From Carex sylvatica (taxonomy: Eukaryota; Streptophyta; Magnoliopsida; Poales; Cyperaceae): 36,949 nt of DNA. A program made the position numbers and the translations under genes. Under the pieces are notes generated by a model that saw only the letters and a list, made by a program, of their open reading frames with translations, did not search any database and was not told the origin of the DNA. Of the stretch, positions 10,077 to 20,636 are shown piece after piece. The stretch lies in the NCBI GenBank assembly GCA_964058845.1, contig CAXKVR010000944.1, positions 1 to 36,949 on the forward strand, in the 5' to 3' direction. Position 1 is the first letter of the stretch; each line of letters opens with the position of its first letter.

Positions 10077-11258
10077 CCTAATCCCATCTAACTACGAGCT
10101 TTTTGATCCACTATCCGATTTTAACTTGCTCATATCATATTAGAAATTTTATTGGGTACGTACATGTGTGGTATGGGCCGAATCCCATTCGTCTTGTAGT
10201 CTTGCCTATAAAGGCCTCAAAGCGGCTTTCAAAAAAGCAACATTCTTCAGAAATGAGAGAGTGAGAGTGAATTCCCAAAATAACTTGATCTATATTTAAT
10301 TCTGACATATATCCATATGGTTGAAATTAGCATATCAACTTTCTAAATTTGTTCATAACTGTTTTAATTTGTGATCTAATAATTTCGTAGTACAATGTTG
10401 TCAGTGAGCTGAAAAATTATAAGAGGTCTCTGACAAGCTGTCCAAATTATATAAATTTCGTAGTACAATCGTCATTGTATAACTCAAATTTTTTTTTTTT
10501 TTCATACCATTGTTAGATTTAACTGCCAAATAATTGACTTCAAATCATAGAGCACTAATCATGCATTTTCTCAATCTATCTTCATTCTTCACCATGCATT
10601 TTCTCAGTCTATCTACCTCAAAGGGCCCAAAAATACAAATAATCTTGCTATATGAGAGACAAATTTGATGACTAGCATACTCAAATACTGCATTTATTAG
10701 TACATGATTATGACTAGCATTTGAATGACACTTATATAACAATCCATGCATAGTTTATTAGTTTTATAGCGAATCTACCCAAGACATTGTTCACCAACAT
10801 ATATGATATATCTATGTAATTGACTTGATATCTCATAGTTATGATCCGTGCCATATTTATCATCAGTCAATCAATTTACTAGTCATTAAGATCGTTAATA
10901 TCTCAATTTATAACAGAAGACTAAGGATCATTTTGAATAACATCACATATAATTAGAGTTCTATGATCAAATTACATAACTGATAATCCATAACAAATAA
11001 TACTTTATTCGAGAAATAAGATAACGTATTATACATAAAATATAAGCATATTACAAGCATATACCTGATTGACCTCTGTAACACAGCACTAATAATTTTT
11101 ATAAGCCAGGAGAGAGATGGTTCCAATACGGATACATGACCAAATTCATCATCACAAGAAAGTCTAGTGATTATTCCACACAAGAAGAACCACATTTTTA
11201 AGATAAAATAAAAGTAACATCTCCCAATTTTAGAGTTTAAACAAGATCCAACTCAAAT
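10077..11258. other. Gene-free spacer downstream of MsrB
   Basis: This holds the 3' flank of the MsrB gene. A T run lies at about 10490-10502. GCCTATAAAGGCC near 10205 resembles a TATA box, but no gene follows it. Open frames of 68 and 80 codons on the minus strand show no domain. Confidence 0.5.
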
Positions 11259-14129
11259 TCAAGTTGGAGGAGCAAACTTGATAGAGACGCTGTTGACACA
11301 GTGACGTGCGTCAGTGGGTGTCTTGAAACCTTCTCCTTTGAATACATGCCCCAGGTGGCCCCCACATGCAGCACATGTTATCTCTGTGCGCCTACCGTCA
11401 GGATCTGGCTATAATAAAAAAAAGGAACAACAGGAAAAGGGGAACAGGACAATTCCGTCAGAACAAGATGCTAAAGCAAGATATTGATACTAACTAACAA
11501 TCTAACATATCTTAAATTTGAGCTGATTTTTTTCTAATCTTAACCAAACCATCTATTCCTTGTTCTTCCTCCCACCGAGTATTAGGAAACATCTGGAACA
11601 TCTTGCATAACGCATTAAGGCATGTTTCAGCAGTAATTTTTTATGAAAAGTATACGAATCAGTACTCTAAGTAACAAGGTATTTTGTTCTTTTAACAGGA
11701 TGGACGGGAAAATCTTCCAGGACTATTACTGATACTGTGTTATTACTTATACTGGTAAGACAGGTCAAGGTCCGTAATGGTCTAAATTCAAAATACAGCT
11801 ACTGCCCGAAAGAACTAACTGGTAGTCTGGTAAAATAGAACACTAGTAATCTTATATACACTGATAGAATATCTTATTGCTCGTTACAAAATATTACAAT
11901 TTGAGGCCACATGTCTAGCCCTTAAAATAAGAAATATCTCGTATTATGAAAATATAACATATGCCCCTCCTATTTCAATTTCTCAAGAACACTGCCCCTC
12001 TTTCTCCCTAAGTTATATAGGGGTAAAAGGTATTATTTGGGCATCTATTGAAGAGAAGATGGGGCAAGGGTGGACATTTTCTAGTAATAATGTGCAGGAG
12101 TATACATGATATTTCCTATGTTAGTGCACCCCACATGGAATCATCCATTCAATTTAAAATGTGAGCTTCAGAGAGCAACAATTGTTAAAAGAAAAGAGAC
12201 ACTTCCATGTATACCTGTGCAAAATCTCCAAACATAACCTATACTCCTGTGAATGAGAATTACTTTTCTCACCACTTCCAGCCCCCATTACGAAAGAAAT
12301 TAGATATATATCACGCACCCCAGTTCAAAAGTGGAAAAAAGTTATGCTTAATGCCCTCCTTGCCTGCTTAATCACTGTCTACTAAGATGAACAACAGAGG
12401 GAGCTTTTTGTGTAAATTCAATGCAAAAATATGGAGGAATAGAGGTGATTTTCAATGTTTTAAGCATGTATAATCCACATCATGCTTCTACTCTTACGGG
12501 GTTAAACATGATACCTAAGAGGTTCTGCAGCCGCAAACGAGAAGTCTCCAGAATACAAAAGAAAAAAGAACCCACAAAAGATCCAACTAATACCATAAAG
12601 GGTCGAGCAAAGCCACGCAAGAAACAAGAAATATCTCATAAATTTATCTAAGCACCAAAAATATCAACAAAACCCTATTTTCCCAATTTCTAAAACTACA
12701 CAATACAACACTCATAACAACACTGAGGAAGGAGTAATAGTTAGGCTATGGTTCAAACAAGAATTGAAATAGGTCTTTGTAAATTACACCAAAATTTCTA
12801 CCATACTTGCAAGTTAACCAAGATTTCTCACTTTTGTAACATAAATCCAACATTTTTTTAATTAGGTGCAGATAACACCCAACTGTTGACATGACACAAA
12901 GTTAACAACAAAATGACCCGAACCTTTCCATCTATACTCAGCCAAATATCTTGCATGCTGGTGCATATACGTACTCAAAACCCAATATTCTTGGAAATAT
13001 CTAACTAATCTAAGGGTTAAGTTTATTCACATATATCTAGAAGTTGGGTGTCACTTGCAAAAAACATAAATTGTGTATTATCTGCAGATGACAAGAATAT
13101 TGGTTTAGTAATTTGCAGAAGAACGCTCTTATTCCTACGTTTTATGCATGAAAATTCTGCAGGGGTCCACATGATTTTCCTTTACAAAAACCTAAACAAC
13201 CAAGAGAGAGTGAGAGAGTGAGAGAGTGAGAGAGTGAGAGAGAGAGAGAGAGAGACTGACGGTACTGTTGATGGCACCAGGAATACCATCAAAAAATGCA
13301 GGCCAGCCACAACCAGAATTGAATTTGGTAGTCGATTTATACAGAGGGGTCCCACAAGCTGCACAGTTGTACACTCCATCTTCGAAAAACTTGTCATATT
13401 CTCCGGTCCCCGCGGCCCTGAGAAAAAATGATTGCATTTTCTATTACTAAACAAAATTATGTCATCCTTATTTTGAGTCATCTTTACATACACATTCATT
13501 GTTTGCAAAATAGCAGCTGTCATCAGTACTTAAGTGCACATGGAAACCCGTCTTAAGTCACATTGCAAGGTATCATTATTTCTAAGAAGCTAAGAATTGA
13601 GACCCTCAATTAATGCAAAAGGTGTGGTACTCAGACAGTTATGGTTATAGACTTGAAATTATAACCAGTGTTTCACTAAACTCTCTTGGCTCCATCATGA
13701 TATCGACAAAGAAGAACATTTCCATTGGTAACAATAGCAATCATTACCTACGGCAAAGTGTAAGTGGTCCTGTTACACAGTTCGATTAAGTGATTCCAGA
13801 TTAAGTAAACGCTATAGAGAATTTAAGATGAGAATATAAAGGTTGGTTTCAGCAAATTTAAGATGAGAAAATGGCCCTAAAAAGGAGAACTTGAAAGAAT
13901 CGGCCTTTAGACATATGAACCATGACCCCTAATGAAAAAAATAAAGGAAAAAAGACCAAAAAAAATGTTATCTCCACTACTACTAACTGAGGATAATGAA
14001 TCGAATGTTAGAACAATCAATAAGTATTACATACTCGGTTCCTTTCTGACGAAGGATACGAAATTGCTCCGGCGATAGAACAACCCTCCATTCCTCCTCT
14101 GATTTCTGCACAGGTCCTCCCGTCGCCAT
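11259..14129 (-). CDS. MSRB: Methionine-R-sulfoxide reductase B (cytosolic-type MsrB)
   Basis: The product reduces methionine-R-sulfoxide in proteins back to methionine, a redox-repair step. Three exons are read on the minus strand: 14035-14129, 13261-13417 and 11259-11408. Phases close and give 133 residues. Family landmarks are KSEEEW near the start, [22 protein letters not shown] in exon 2 (given here in part), two CxxC zinc pairs (NCAAC and TCAAC), [13 protein letters not shown], and the catalytic-Cys motif RHCVNS near the C terminus. No transit peptide precedes MATGG, so a cytosolic form is inferred. An in-frame Met 16 codons upstream (14177) exists, but the domain begins at MATGG. Oddities: the residue before RHCVNS is Ala (TDARHC) where plant relatives usually have Glu, and the exon 1-2 junction reads GTEAAGTGEY rather than the usual LPGTGEY type. 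Exon 2 ends directly at a (GA)-rich repeat. Intron 2 is about 1.85 kb. Confidence 0.95.
13204..13256. repeat. GTGAGAGA microsatellite at a splice donor
   Basis: An octamer GAGAGTGA-type repeat passes into (GA)n and lies inside MsrB intron 2. On the coding strand the intron begins GTCAGT followed at once by a CT-rich run of about 50 bases, so the repeat abuts the 5' splice site of exon 2. Confidence 0.9.
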
Positions 14130-14327
14130 TGTTCCTTGAGAGAGAAAAAAACAAAAAGAGAGGTACTTTCTTGTCAACGAGGAAATATTGATTGATTCTA
14201 TCTGTTGGGCTGTTAAATAAGGGCTCGCATATCAACTGAAGGTAGGCCCGCTTGTATCTTCTTAATTGATTATTCGACTCTGAAATTTTCGGGATATTTT
14301 AATGTCAGATCCAGCCTTCACGTTTAA

Positions 14328-14492
14328 GATCCCCTAAAGTAACCCAATCTTTGCGTTTAGATCCGAACTGTTCAATTTTGGCACGAATATTAAAGGCTCC
14401 CTTACATTCCACCTCAGTCCGGATTTACTCGGATTCTAATGAGAAGGTAAAGATGCAAATTCAAAGATTGGGTTACTTTAGGGATCCTTACC
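14328..14492. mobile_element. Small hairpin MITE K
   Basis: The left end GATCCCCTAAAGTAACCCAA pairs with the right end TTGGGTTACTTTAGGGATCC (about 26 bp with one indel). CGTTTAA occurs at 14321-14327 and 14493-14499 and may be the target duplication. The interior includes GATCCGAACTGTTCAA, resembling the motif of the larger hairpin family. It lies about 200 bp upstream of the MsrB start codon. A related copy is at 16592-16726. Confidence 0.75.
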
Positions 14493-14639
14493 CGTTTAAA
14501 ATAGGATCCAACCTTCAGAGTTCAGAATGAACTTGCCAAAATTCGTAAAAGTCAATCTAATAATTTCTCTCCTAAATTATTAATTAACTCTTCAAAGTTT
14601 AAAAAATTCAAAATATCGGTCAAAATAGTTTAAAATGGT

Positions 14640-14930
14640 CTGTATAAAAATGTAATTAGAAATCAAATTTTACATTTTAAAAAATTACAATTTTTTTAAA
14701 CAGATAAAAAAATCATCCGGTCTATAGATTTTAACCATCCGAAAGCAGTTATTAGTTATTTTCAATAATATTTTAAAAGATAGTAAAAAAATCTAAAATG
14801 TAAAATATAGTCTTCAAATACATATTCATATAGAAATTATGTTGAGAGGTTCATGTCGATTGTTTAGACTTTGAAAATAAAAATAAAAATTCATACCACA
14901 AAAAATTGATCTACAAATTTCTTTCATCCA
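14640..14930. mobile_element. Degenerate core-family hairpin M
   Basis: Recognisable pieces remain in order: AATCAAATTTTACATTTT on the left, then ATGTAAAATATAGTCTTC, GTTGAGAGGTTCATGTCGAT and GACTTTGAAAAT on the right. The copy is old and its ends cannot be fixed. Confidence 0.55.
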
Positions 14931-15517
14931 CATTTTGAAATTCGTATATTAAGTATTAACTCATGTCGTAATGAGAGTTTTGAATTCTCTCCATTTTTTC
15001 ATGGTTTATCGTATTTTATTGTGACAATCAAAACATTAATTTTCAATTAAATGGTTGTACTACTCTGCAGAATATGCTCTTAGTTGATTGAATTTATTTA
15101 ACACTTTTTTATATATATCTTGTAAATTTTGTTCATCACCAAAAATCTCAATATAAAATTATTCTATTTTTTAATGTATATATTGATCATCCATATAAGA
15201 CTTTTGCACCTAGATGGAGCAAAGAAAAAATACAATTTAAAATAACCTTTTAGATATATTCCCTATTAATTTCATCTATAAGGGTACTTCCATGCCCCTG
15301 AGATAGGGCATCAGGATGATGGTCGTGGGCCTCAAAGATCTAAAGAGTCAAAAAAAAAAAAAAAAATAGTATGTAAATATTAAAAAATATATATTTGTAT
15401 ATATTAAAAATAAATAAAATATTAGAACTCAAACTTTGTATATATAAAAGCTCTAAACTTTTCTATAAATAGGAATGATCTATTGGCATATTAATAAAAA
15501 AAATATCAATATAAAGG
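14931..15517. other. Gene-free AT-rich spacer
   Basis: A poly-A run lies at about 15350-15366. I see no gene and no clear element. Confidence 0.5.
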
Positions 15518-16255
15518 TAAGGGTGTAAACGATCGGATACGGATCAGATAGTGATCAAATCGTATCTTTATCCGTTATAATTTTTTAAATACGGATGCGA
15601 ATATGGAAAGTCTCGAATATGGATATGGATCGGATATTAAATGGATACGAATACAGATATGAATATAATTCGAATAATTAAAAAAATTACTAATATATTC
15701 TAGTAAAGTATAATATTTAAGTATAGTTTTTTTTTAATTAATTAATTAGATCTAAATATTTTTCATAATAAATTTGTTGAAAACAAAACATATATCATAT
15801 TACCAAAATATTAGTCACTATTATGAGTATATTGTTAATCAGAATATATCAATTGAAGATTAATAATATTTTTTTCTAAGCATATAGGACAAAAAAAAAA
15901 TAAAGAGAGTCTTGAACCAGCTACATCAACGATCATATATCAATACCATGCAACTAAAATATAAGTAATAAATTATTGATATTTAACAAATCATTTCTTG
16001 TGGAGTAGAGGTGTAAACGGTCAGATACATAGTTACGAATAGTTAATTATTAAACTGTATCCTTATCCGTTGTAACTTTTCGGATCCAGATACATCTAGT
16101 TAATTATTAAACATTATCCTTATCTGTTATAACTTTTCAGATATGAATACAAATACTGATAGTCTCGGATACGAATACAGATCAGATAATTTAAGTAATT
16201 TTTCGAATTCAGATCCGAATAAAATCAGATAATATTTAATTCATTTACACCCTTA
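15518..16255. mobile_element. hAT-type element, 738 bp, possibly composite
   Basis: The left end TAAGGGTGTAAACGA and the right end TCATTTACACCCTTA are inverted. Flanks TATAAAGG (15510-15517) and TATAAAAG (16256-16263) match at 7 of 8, as expected of a hAT duplication. Subterminal DNA is filled with GGATACGGAT-like repeats. A second left-end-like sequence, TAGAGGTGTAAACGGTCAG, starts near 16006, so the copy may be composite or carry an internal duplication. Confidence 0.72.
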
Positions 16256-16591
16256 TATAAAAGGACTCAAACTTTTCTCTGGCTTCGAACTTCAAAATCT
16301 TCAGGACCTGCCCTGAGTATTTCCGTGACATATAAACAACCTACTTGTCATATAGATTTGTAAATAACCAGTGCTGAAGAGGTGAGCCTACTATTGGTAC
16401 CAAAGGTCCAAAAGCTTGTCTAACAAGTTGCTTTTCTGGTACTTCCAATGGCCAGCATGTGTTCTTCAGTAAAATGTACGTGCAATACACGTAGAGCATA
16501 CCTCACCTACAAGCAAGCACAGCACAAATAATTCTCTCTGCGTACCTAAAACCCAATTCATTTTCACCCTGTTTCATGATTTGCATCACGT

Positions 16592-16726
16592 GTTCGGATT
16601 CCCTAAAGTAATTTTGAATCTGGACCGTCCGATTAGAATCTGTACAAGTATTAAAAGGGCCTGTGAATTTTCAACCAACAGTCTGAATCCAAACTCAAAA
16701 TTTGAGTTAATTTAGGAACCCGGACC
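16592..16726. mobile_element. Small hairpin MITE L
   Basis: The left end GTTCGGATTCCCTAAAGTAA pairs imperfectly with the right end TTAATTTAGGAACCCGGAC. It is the same family as 14328-14492 but more diverged. It is non-coding. Confidence 0.65.
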
Positions 16727-16835
16727 CGTTTCGCCACATCTCTACTTCTATAAGATTTTAATTTATGTAAAATATTCACTTGTCGAAATTTTACAAAATT
16801 GCGATGCAAAATAATGGACAAGTTCGGACGAACAA

Positions 16836-16837
16836 AA

Positions 16838-16898
<61 letters not shown>
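16836..16898. repeat. (AAT)n-(ATT)n palindromic microsatellite
   Basis: About nine AAT units switch directly to about twelve ATT units, so the tract is itself an inverted repeat. It abuts hairpin O, and a shorter ATT run follows that element at 17322-17333. Confidence 0.92.
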
Positions 16899-17321
16899 GA
16901 GGAGGGTTCAAATGTCTTCATTTTTTATGTCTCCATCATGCCTCTATTTTTTTTTAAACTTTAATTACACAAAATTTGAAACTTAAAAGTCAAAATAAAA
17001 CCATTAGATATGATCTACATCATTCTATCTATATGCATATGTAAAATATTACGGAATTTCAACTTTGTTTTGGTTGTTATCAAGAGATTGTAAAAAATGT
17101 ACTAATGTGGATAATTTTTAGACGTTGATTTTTCATCTTATTAATTCACATAAAAATAAAATTAAAATGTGATAATATTTTATAAGTATATAAAGAAAAT
17201 AACATAGATCACATCTAACGGTTTTATTTTGATATTTGTAATTTAAATTTTGAGTTATTGAAGTTTTTAAAAATGGAGGCATGATGGAGGCACAAAAAAC
17301 GGAGGCATTTGAACCCTCCTC
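16899..17321. mobile_element. Hairpin MITE O, set in ATT repeats
   Basis: The tips GAGGAGGGTTCAAATG and CATTTGAACCCTCCTC are perfect inverted repeats. Arms of about 90 bp pair well (ATGCCTC, AAAACCATTAGATATGATCT and complements). The core lacks the TTGGAGACC block of the main family. ATT repeats sit on both sides, consistent with insertion into, or duplication of, a TTA-type target. Confidence 0.85.
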
Positions 17322-17335
17322 ATTATTATTATTAT

Positions 17336-17725
17336 AAATCTAACTAATGTTATAACGTTATAATTTCAGCGTAAATTAAAACAAGTTAGTTTTTGCGATT
17401 TCAAAGTTTAAATAGTCGATCCAAACTACTCAACATTATCTTTATATTAAAATGAAATTCGAGACCAAATTTTATATTTTTTGAAATTTTTTACTATTTT
17501 TTAAATAGATACAAATCACTATTTTGGATGGTCCAGAATTATCTAAAAACAGTGATTTTGTACCTATCTAAAAAAATTCTAAAAAATATAAAATTTGGTC
17601 TCCAAGCTATTTTAATATTTGGATCACATTGAACAGTTTGGATTGACTGTTTGAACTTTGAAATTGCAAAAACTGATTCGTTATAACTTAAGTTGAAATT
17701 ATAATGTTATGATATTAGCCAGACT
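17336..17725. mobile_element. Hairpin MITE N (centre type 2)
   Basis: The outer arm AATCTAACTAATGTTATAAC pairs with the right arm near 17705-17725. The core is ATAGTCGATCCAAACTACTC and GAGACCAAATTTTATATTTT, with a type 2 centre (ATAGATACAAATCAC ... TTGTACCTATCT). Another ATT run follows at about 17731-17750. With O it forms a two-element mini-array. Confidence 0.8.
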
Positions 17726-17846
17726 CTTATTACTCTTATTATTATTATTGTTGTTGTTGTTGTTGTATCAGCTTTACAAAATGAAAGAGAAACAACTAAA
17801 TAAACCAGATTAATTTTAACTTTTAAGAGTTGTTTTCTCTCCTCCC

Positions 17847-18365
17847 TAGGGCTGTATAAAAAGCTCGCGACTCGTGAGCCACTCGAACTCAACTCGGTAA
17901 CAAACTCGCTAGCAACTCGTTCATTTAAAATTTGAGTTAGTCTGACTCGAGTTGAGTAACTTGTGAGTTAAACGAGTTGAGTTCGAGTTGGACTCAACTC
18001 GTGACTCGTTTGATTAATGATTTCCTTTGTAATTTTTGGCCCATTGTATTTTTCCGACTAGATGTGACTGTCTCAAATTGACATAATTCATTTCATTTGA
18101 TTATTTTGTTGTAGATTGTTTGTTAATTCAATATTTATTTCTCATATTATTACATAACAACAATCATCAATTCAAATGTTCAAATTTTCAACACTTTAAA
18201 CGAGTTGACTCACGAGTCACGAGCCAACTCGAGTTACTCGCGAGTTGAATTCGAGTCAGCAAGCTCAGCTAAATAATCTCAACTCGAGTCAACTCAACTC
18301 ACTATCTTCCGAGTTGAATTCGAGTTGTCCATAACTCGAGCTAACTCGGCGCGTTAGTAGCCCTA
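17847..18365. mobile_element. hAT-type non-autonomous element, 519 bp
   Basis: The left end TAGGGCTG and the right end TAGCCCTA are inverted. A perfect 8-bp duplication CTCCTCCC flanks the element (17839-17846 and 18366-18373). Both subterminal regions are dense in ACTCGAGTTGA-type motifs in opposite orientation. No transposase is visible. Confidence 0.9.
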
Positions 18366-18373
18366 CTCCTCCC

Positions 18374-19218
18374 ATTACAAACTATACGTTCAATTCATTC
18401 AAATTTTGTTACTTGCAGGTGCAGAAATGGCCGGGAGACCACAGCTCTACACAACCCTACTTGAAAAAAAAAAAAAAAAAAAAAAAATCTGTTTCCGACC
18501 GCACAGTACTCTTGCATCAACCATTTACAACTGTTTATTTTCTCTTGCCATTTTTAGGAAAAAGAAAAAGAACTCACTCAATTTCAAAATGAGATTAGTT
18601 AAGCCGCGTACGTAGAATTTGATAGTAAAAAAATATATATTAACAGAGTTATTTAAAACATTACGCAACGCAAGATTAATTGAGATGAATTAAAAATTGA
18701 AAATATACATGAGTGATGTGCTGTATGAAGCTAAACCAGCTCTGTCAATATATTTTTTCCCCAGGTTGTAAGTTGTAACGGAAAACTGTCATTTTGGTTT
18801 TAGTACAGTTATGGGGGTCTTTAGATGAAGCAGCCGCAAATCTCTCTAAATTTAGATTGTAAGGAATTGCATTGCTTGTGCTTGGTTTTATTCGTTCGCA
18901 TCTCCGCCATCCTCTCTCCTCCTTAGACGTATACCAACCATCCCCAACTTATCCCCCTTCCCCTATTCGCTGTACCCCCTCGCCATGGCAATCTTTCTCT
19001 ACCTTCTCTAAACTCCGTGTCTCCCTCTCAAAGGGAGAATTAGGAAGAGAATGGTTGCCACCTCCATCTCTCTCCTCAGACATTACATCTTTTACAGTTG
19101 TCATCATCACGACAATCGCCATTGCCATTGTTGTTATTATATCAGCACAAACACCATGTTCCCGTCTTCGTCGTCGTCATCATTGTCATCACTGCCACCA
19201 TCTTTGTCACTACTATAC
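18374..19218. other. Upstream region and probable 5' leader of the GATL gene
   Basis: A poly-A run lies at 18462-18487. The CT-rich stretch 18890-19060 looks like a plant 5' leader. An open frame starts at 18872 and ends with TGA at 19220-19222, overlapping the ATG at 19219 as ATGA. I cannot place the promoter or transcription start with confidence. Confidence 0.4.
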
Positions 19219-20274
19219 ATGAGATTATCGCCTCGGTTCTCTTTTGTTCTATCCACTCTCCTTTTCCTCCTGCTCGGGTGCCAAGCATTGGCAGTTACAA
19301 GCATAAGAGTAGACGTAATTCGACAGTCGGTCTCATCTTTCCCAGCCTTTCGAGAAGCCCCAGCATTTCGCAACGGTGATGAATGCCCCCAACTGGCATT
19401 GTCACCCAAAGCTCGTATCAACATAGCCATGACCCTTGATGCAAACTACCTCCGTGGGACCATGGCAGCTATCCTCTCTATCCTACAGCATACTGCTTGT
19501 CCGGAAAGTGTCGTTTTCCACTTCCTCGCAACTCATCTAGATCACAACATCATCGCCTCCATCCGTTCCACCTTCCCTTACCTTGATTACCATGTGTACC
19601 GTTTTGACTCTGGCAGAGTCCGCGGAAGGATTTCTCGATCCATCCGCCAGGCCCTGGACCAGCCTCTCAACTACGCTCGAATCTACCTGGCCGACATCCT
19701 TCCATTAGATGTCGGTCGGGTCATATACCTAGACTCCGATGTAATTGTGGTGGATGACATCATAACTCTCTGGCAGGTTAACCTTGATAAGCATGTCGTA
19801 GCAGCTCCTGAGTACTGTCATACCAATTTCAGCAAGTATTTCACCGATGCCTTCTGGGGGGATGCAGAGCTATCTAAAACCTTCAAGGGACGTCGGCCGT
19901 GCTATTTCAACACGGGGGTGATGGTGATGGATGTCAAGGGGTGGAGAGAAGGAGGGTACACCAAGACGGTCGAGGATTGGATGATGGTGCAAAAACACAA
20001 GAGAATATACCATCTCGGGTCGTTGCCACCGTTTTTGCTTGTTTTGGCTGGAAATATTAGGCCTGTTGATCATAGATGGAATCAGCATGGTCTTGGAGGG
20101 GACAATTGGGAGGGGCGATGTCGGAGCCTGCATCCAGGCCCGATAAGCTTGCTCCACTGGAGCGGAAAGGGGAAGCCGTGGCTCAGACTCGACTCAAGGA
20201 AGCCGTGTACCGTGGATTCTTTATGGGCACCTTATGATTTGTACCAGTCATCTTCCCGTACACTAGAAGAATGA
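19219..20274 (+). CDS. GATL-type galacturonosyltransferase-like protein (GT8)
   Basis: An intronless gene encoding 351 residues, the usual GATL size. Known members are type II or secreted Golgi/ER glycosyltransferases acting in pectin and xylan synthesis (GATL1/PARVUS is one). Residues 8-26 are hydrophobic, a signal anchor or signal peptide. A nucleotide-sugar and Mn-binding DxD lies in [11 protein letters not shown] (DSD at 172-174). FNTGVMVMD is at 230-238 and the C-terminal GT8 motif HWSGKGKPW at 313-321. The frame is open back to 19051, which would give 407 residues. The extra 56 residues are His-, Cys- and Ser-rich low complexity and lack family similarity, so I chose the Met directly before the hydrophobic segment. 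Which GATL paralogue this is cannot be said from sequence alone. AATAAA signals at 20433 and 20457 suit a 3' end. Confidence 0.93.
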   Translation: MRLSPRFSFVLSTLLFLLLGCQALAVTSIRVDVIRQSVSSFPAFREAPAFRNGDECPQLALSPKARINIAMTLDANYLRGTMAAILSILQHTACPESVVFHFLATHLDHNIIASIRSTFPYLDYHVYRFDSGRVRGRISRSIRQALDQPLNYARIYLADILPLDVGRVIYLDSDVIVVDDIITLWQVNLDKHVVAAPEYCHTNFSKYFTDAFWGDAELSKTFKGRRPCYFNTGVMVMDVKGWREGGYTKTVEDWMMVQKHKRIYHLGSLPPFLLVLAGNIRPVDHRWNQHGLGGDNWEGRCRSLHPGPISLLHWSGKGKPWLRLDSRKPCTVDSLWAPYDLYQSSSRTLEE

Positions 20275-20432
20275 GATGTTGAAAGATTCAGTGTTTTCAG
20301 CATTTCATTCGGAAGCAATGCATGAGGGGATAATAAGAAGAAGAGATGGCGCCGGAGGGGATCGACAAAGAGGTAACAAAAGCTTAGGGGAGAAAGAGAA
20401 GAAAGGACTAAAGATGAAAATTGAAATGAGGC

Positions 20433-20462
20433 AATAAAAGGGATTATTTTAGTATTAATAAA
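20433..20462 (+). terminator. Likely polyadenylation signals of the GATL gene
   Basis: Two AATAAA hexamers (20433-20438 and 20457-20462) lie about 160-190 bases after the stop codon, a usual distance in plants. Confidence 0.45.
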
Positions 20463-20636
20463 GGATTAATGTTTACTTTTGAATTGCATTTACCCGAGGT
20501 CAATAACACAAGGGATGAGAAAGAGAGGGGTCAGTGCTAGACAGTAGACAGGGACTTCAATTTTTCTGTTTTCATTTTTTCTTCAATTTTATCTTAAATT
20601 TTTGGGTACGCAGGTATATGGACAAAATATTAAAAA

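Noticed and set aside
10200..10260. Promoter or LTR suggested by GCCTATAAAGGCC
   Set aside because: No gene follows and no matching second LTR or primer-binding site was found.
12421..12651. 76-codon plus-strand frame inside MsrB intron 2
   Set aside because: Lysine-rich low complexity, no domain and no splice context; best explained as intron sequence.
13182..13523. Minus-strand frames of 81 and 113 codons around MsrB exon 2
   Set aside because: One is exon 2 read through into the CT-rich repeat and the other is a shifted frame. The spliced exon explains the coding signal.
14130..14177. Earlier in-frame Met for MsrB at 14177
   Set aside because: It would add 16 hydrophobic residues without similarity to plastid transit peptides; the conserved protein starts at 14129. 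Left open as a minor possibility.
19051..19218. 56-residue N-terminal extension of the GATL frame
   Set aside because: His/Cys/Ser-rich low complexity. The signal-anchor and family similarity begin at the Met at 19219, which gives the normal length.
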